Source: JANLQX01 sp031406385
GTDB taxonomy: Bacteria; Actinomycetota; Acidimicrobiia; Acidimicrobiales; JANYDT01
Reading direction: 5' to 3'
NCBI GenBank assembly: GCA_031406385.1
Contig: JANOHI010000205.1
Span: forward strand, 1-22,908
DNA length: 22,908 nucleotides
Part shown: piece by piece, positions 22,248 through 22,908 of the stretch
How the letters are laid out: each line of letters starts with the position of its first letter
Numbering within the stretch: position 1 is the first letter of the stretch
Notes under the pieces: generated by a model
What the model was told of the DNA's origin: nothing
Seen by the model: the letters and a program-made list of their open reading frames with translations, nothing else
The model's database searches: none
Translations under genes and position numbers: made by a program

Positions 22248-22908
22248 TCAGACGAGGAGCCACTCGGGGCCGGCGGGGGTGTCGCGGACTTCGATGCCGG
22301 ATGAGGTGAGGCGGTCGCGGATGAGGTCGGACAGGTCATAGCGCTTGTCCTTGCGGACCTCACCGCGGAGCTCGAGCAGTGTGTCGACGAAGGGCGCGAC
22401 TCGTTCGCGAGGGTCGGCCAAACCCTCACCCGCCGCCTCACCGAGACGGCTGATCATGGAGCGCATCATCCGACGTGCTTCATCGACTTCCTCCGACTGG
22501 AGCGTGTCGGCCGACCATGCGTGAATCGTCGCCTCGAGCTCCAATGCAGCTCGAACCGCACCGTCGCCGTTGCCCGCGGCAAGGGCAGTGGCGAATGCCT
22601 CGCCGAGCCGTTCCGCAGTAGCGCCGAGCGACGCTGCCTCGGCGGACGACTCCGTGTCCGCGACGGAAGGGTCGATGGCCGCAAGCGCCGCAAGGGGGTG
22701 GGCACCGCTGCTCTTGCCGGCCGCGCCCGGGAAGCGCAACGCGTCGATCGACATGACGGTCCCCGCCGGGTAGGTCGTCGTCACGCCATCGTGACGTACC
22801 GAGACCACGCCGCGGCCGATCACCGTGGCGTTGTCGGCGTCGAGATCAAGAATGACGGCCGTGTGGGCGGCGACCCCCCCCACGGGGTTCCCCGGGGGCC
22901 ACCCCCCC
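22248..22908 (-). CDS. Protein with cysteinyl-tRNA-synthetase-like C-terminal domain, 5' partial
   Basis: The frame is open to the right edge, so the gene is cut; about 211 residues are reliable. The last third (RERVAPFVDTLLELRGEVRK, then YDLSDLIRDRLTSSGIEVRD and TPAGPEWLLV) matches the C-terminal end of cysteinyl-tRNA synthetases, where SDxIRDxLxxxGIxxxDTPxGxxW is diagnostic. The middle (about 90-150) is helical, like the DALR region of that enzyme. The first visible 80 residues (AVILDLDADNATVIGRGVVSVRHDG onward) do not look like CysS catalytic sequence, and I do not recognise them. It may be a CysS-derived or fused protein rather than CysS itself. The outermost ~30 bases are C/G runs and should not be trusted for coding. 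Confidence 0.65.
   Translation of the reverse strand, partial: GGWPPGNPVGGVAAHTAVILDLDADNATVIGRGVVSVRHDGVTTTYPAGTVMSIDALRFPGAAGKSSGAHPLAALAAIDPSVADTESSAEAASLGATAERLGEAFATALAAGNGDGAVRAALELEATIHAWSADTLQSEEVDEARRMMRSMISRLGEAAGEGLADPRERVAPFVDTLLELRGEVRKDKRYDLSDLIRDRLTSSGIEVRDTPAGPEWLLV

Noticed and set aside
22870..22908. Runs of C and G at the right edge
   Set aside because: The homopolymer pattern at a sequence end looks like an assembly or read-quality artefact rather than a biological repeat.

Overview
The window is about 22.9 kb of high-GC, gene-dense DNA, mostly short operons with GTG or TTG starts and 4-base ATGA/GTGA overlaps. The gene content is actinobacterial: ruvC-ruvA-ruvB-queA, BON+OmpA proteins resembling mycobacterial ArfA/OmpATb, a CAP-domain secreted protein, a type-1 thiolase-like protein and several crotonases. 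An uncultured Acidimicrobiia-type actinobacterium is my best guess. That placement rests on style and gene content, not on a marker gene. Both edges cut genes, and the last ~35 bases are G/C homopolymers that look like a contig end.

Left part (1-7.2 kb): the 3' part of a polar amino-acid ABC ATPase faces a three-gene minus-strand operon: thiolase-like protein, alpha/beta hydrolase, and a second hydrolase that has lost its nucleophile. The operon's start region carries a 58-bp-period duplication of the ribosome-binding site and first ten codons, which makes a 21-residue upstream ORF. A secreted CAP protein and a crotonase follow on the plus strand. A 159-bp element with terminal inverted repeats and TTA target duplications then sits exactly at the stop codon of a convergent APH-type phosphotransferase.

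Middle (7.2-13.9 kb): two consecutive fold-type II PLP enzymes are followed by a structured repeat made of two hairpins and a conserved tail. Next comes ruvC-ruvA-ruvB (Holliday-junction processing) with queA (queuosine synthesis) in the same transcription direction.

Envelope cluster (13.9-18.4 kb): four genes alternate between a membrane-anchored coiled-coil protein and a membrane-anchored BON+OmpA protein, as two successive pairs. The OmpA domains should bind peptidoglycan outside the membrane. Charge around the membrane segments suggests that at least the first coiled coil lies in the cytoplasm, and the second ends in a helix-hairpin-helix-like domain. I regard this as the most likely undescribed system in the window.

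Right part (18.4-22.9 kb): another crotonase, then a znuA/troA-type binding lipoprotein, ATPase and permease (zinc or manganese uptake) with a palindrome just before the first gene. A second copy of the structured repeat follows, and then the 3' part of a minus-strand gene whose C-terminus resembles that of cysteinyl-tRNA synthetase. I saw no rRNA, tRNA, CRISPR array or intact transposase gene.
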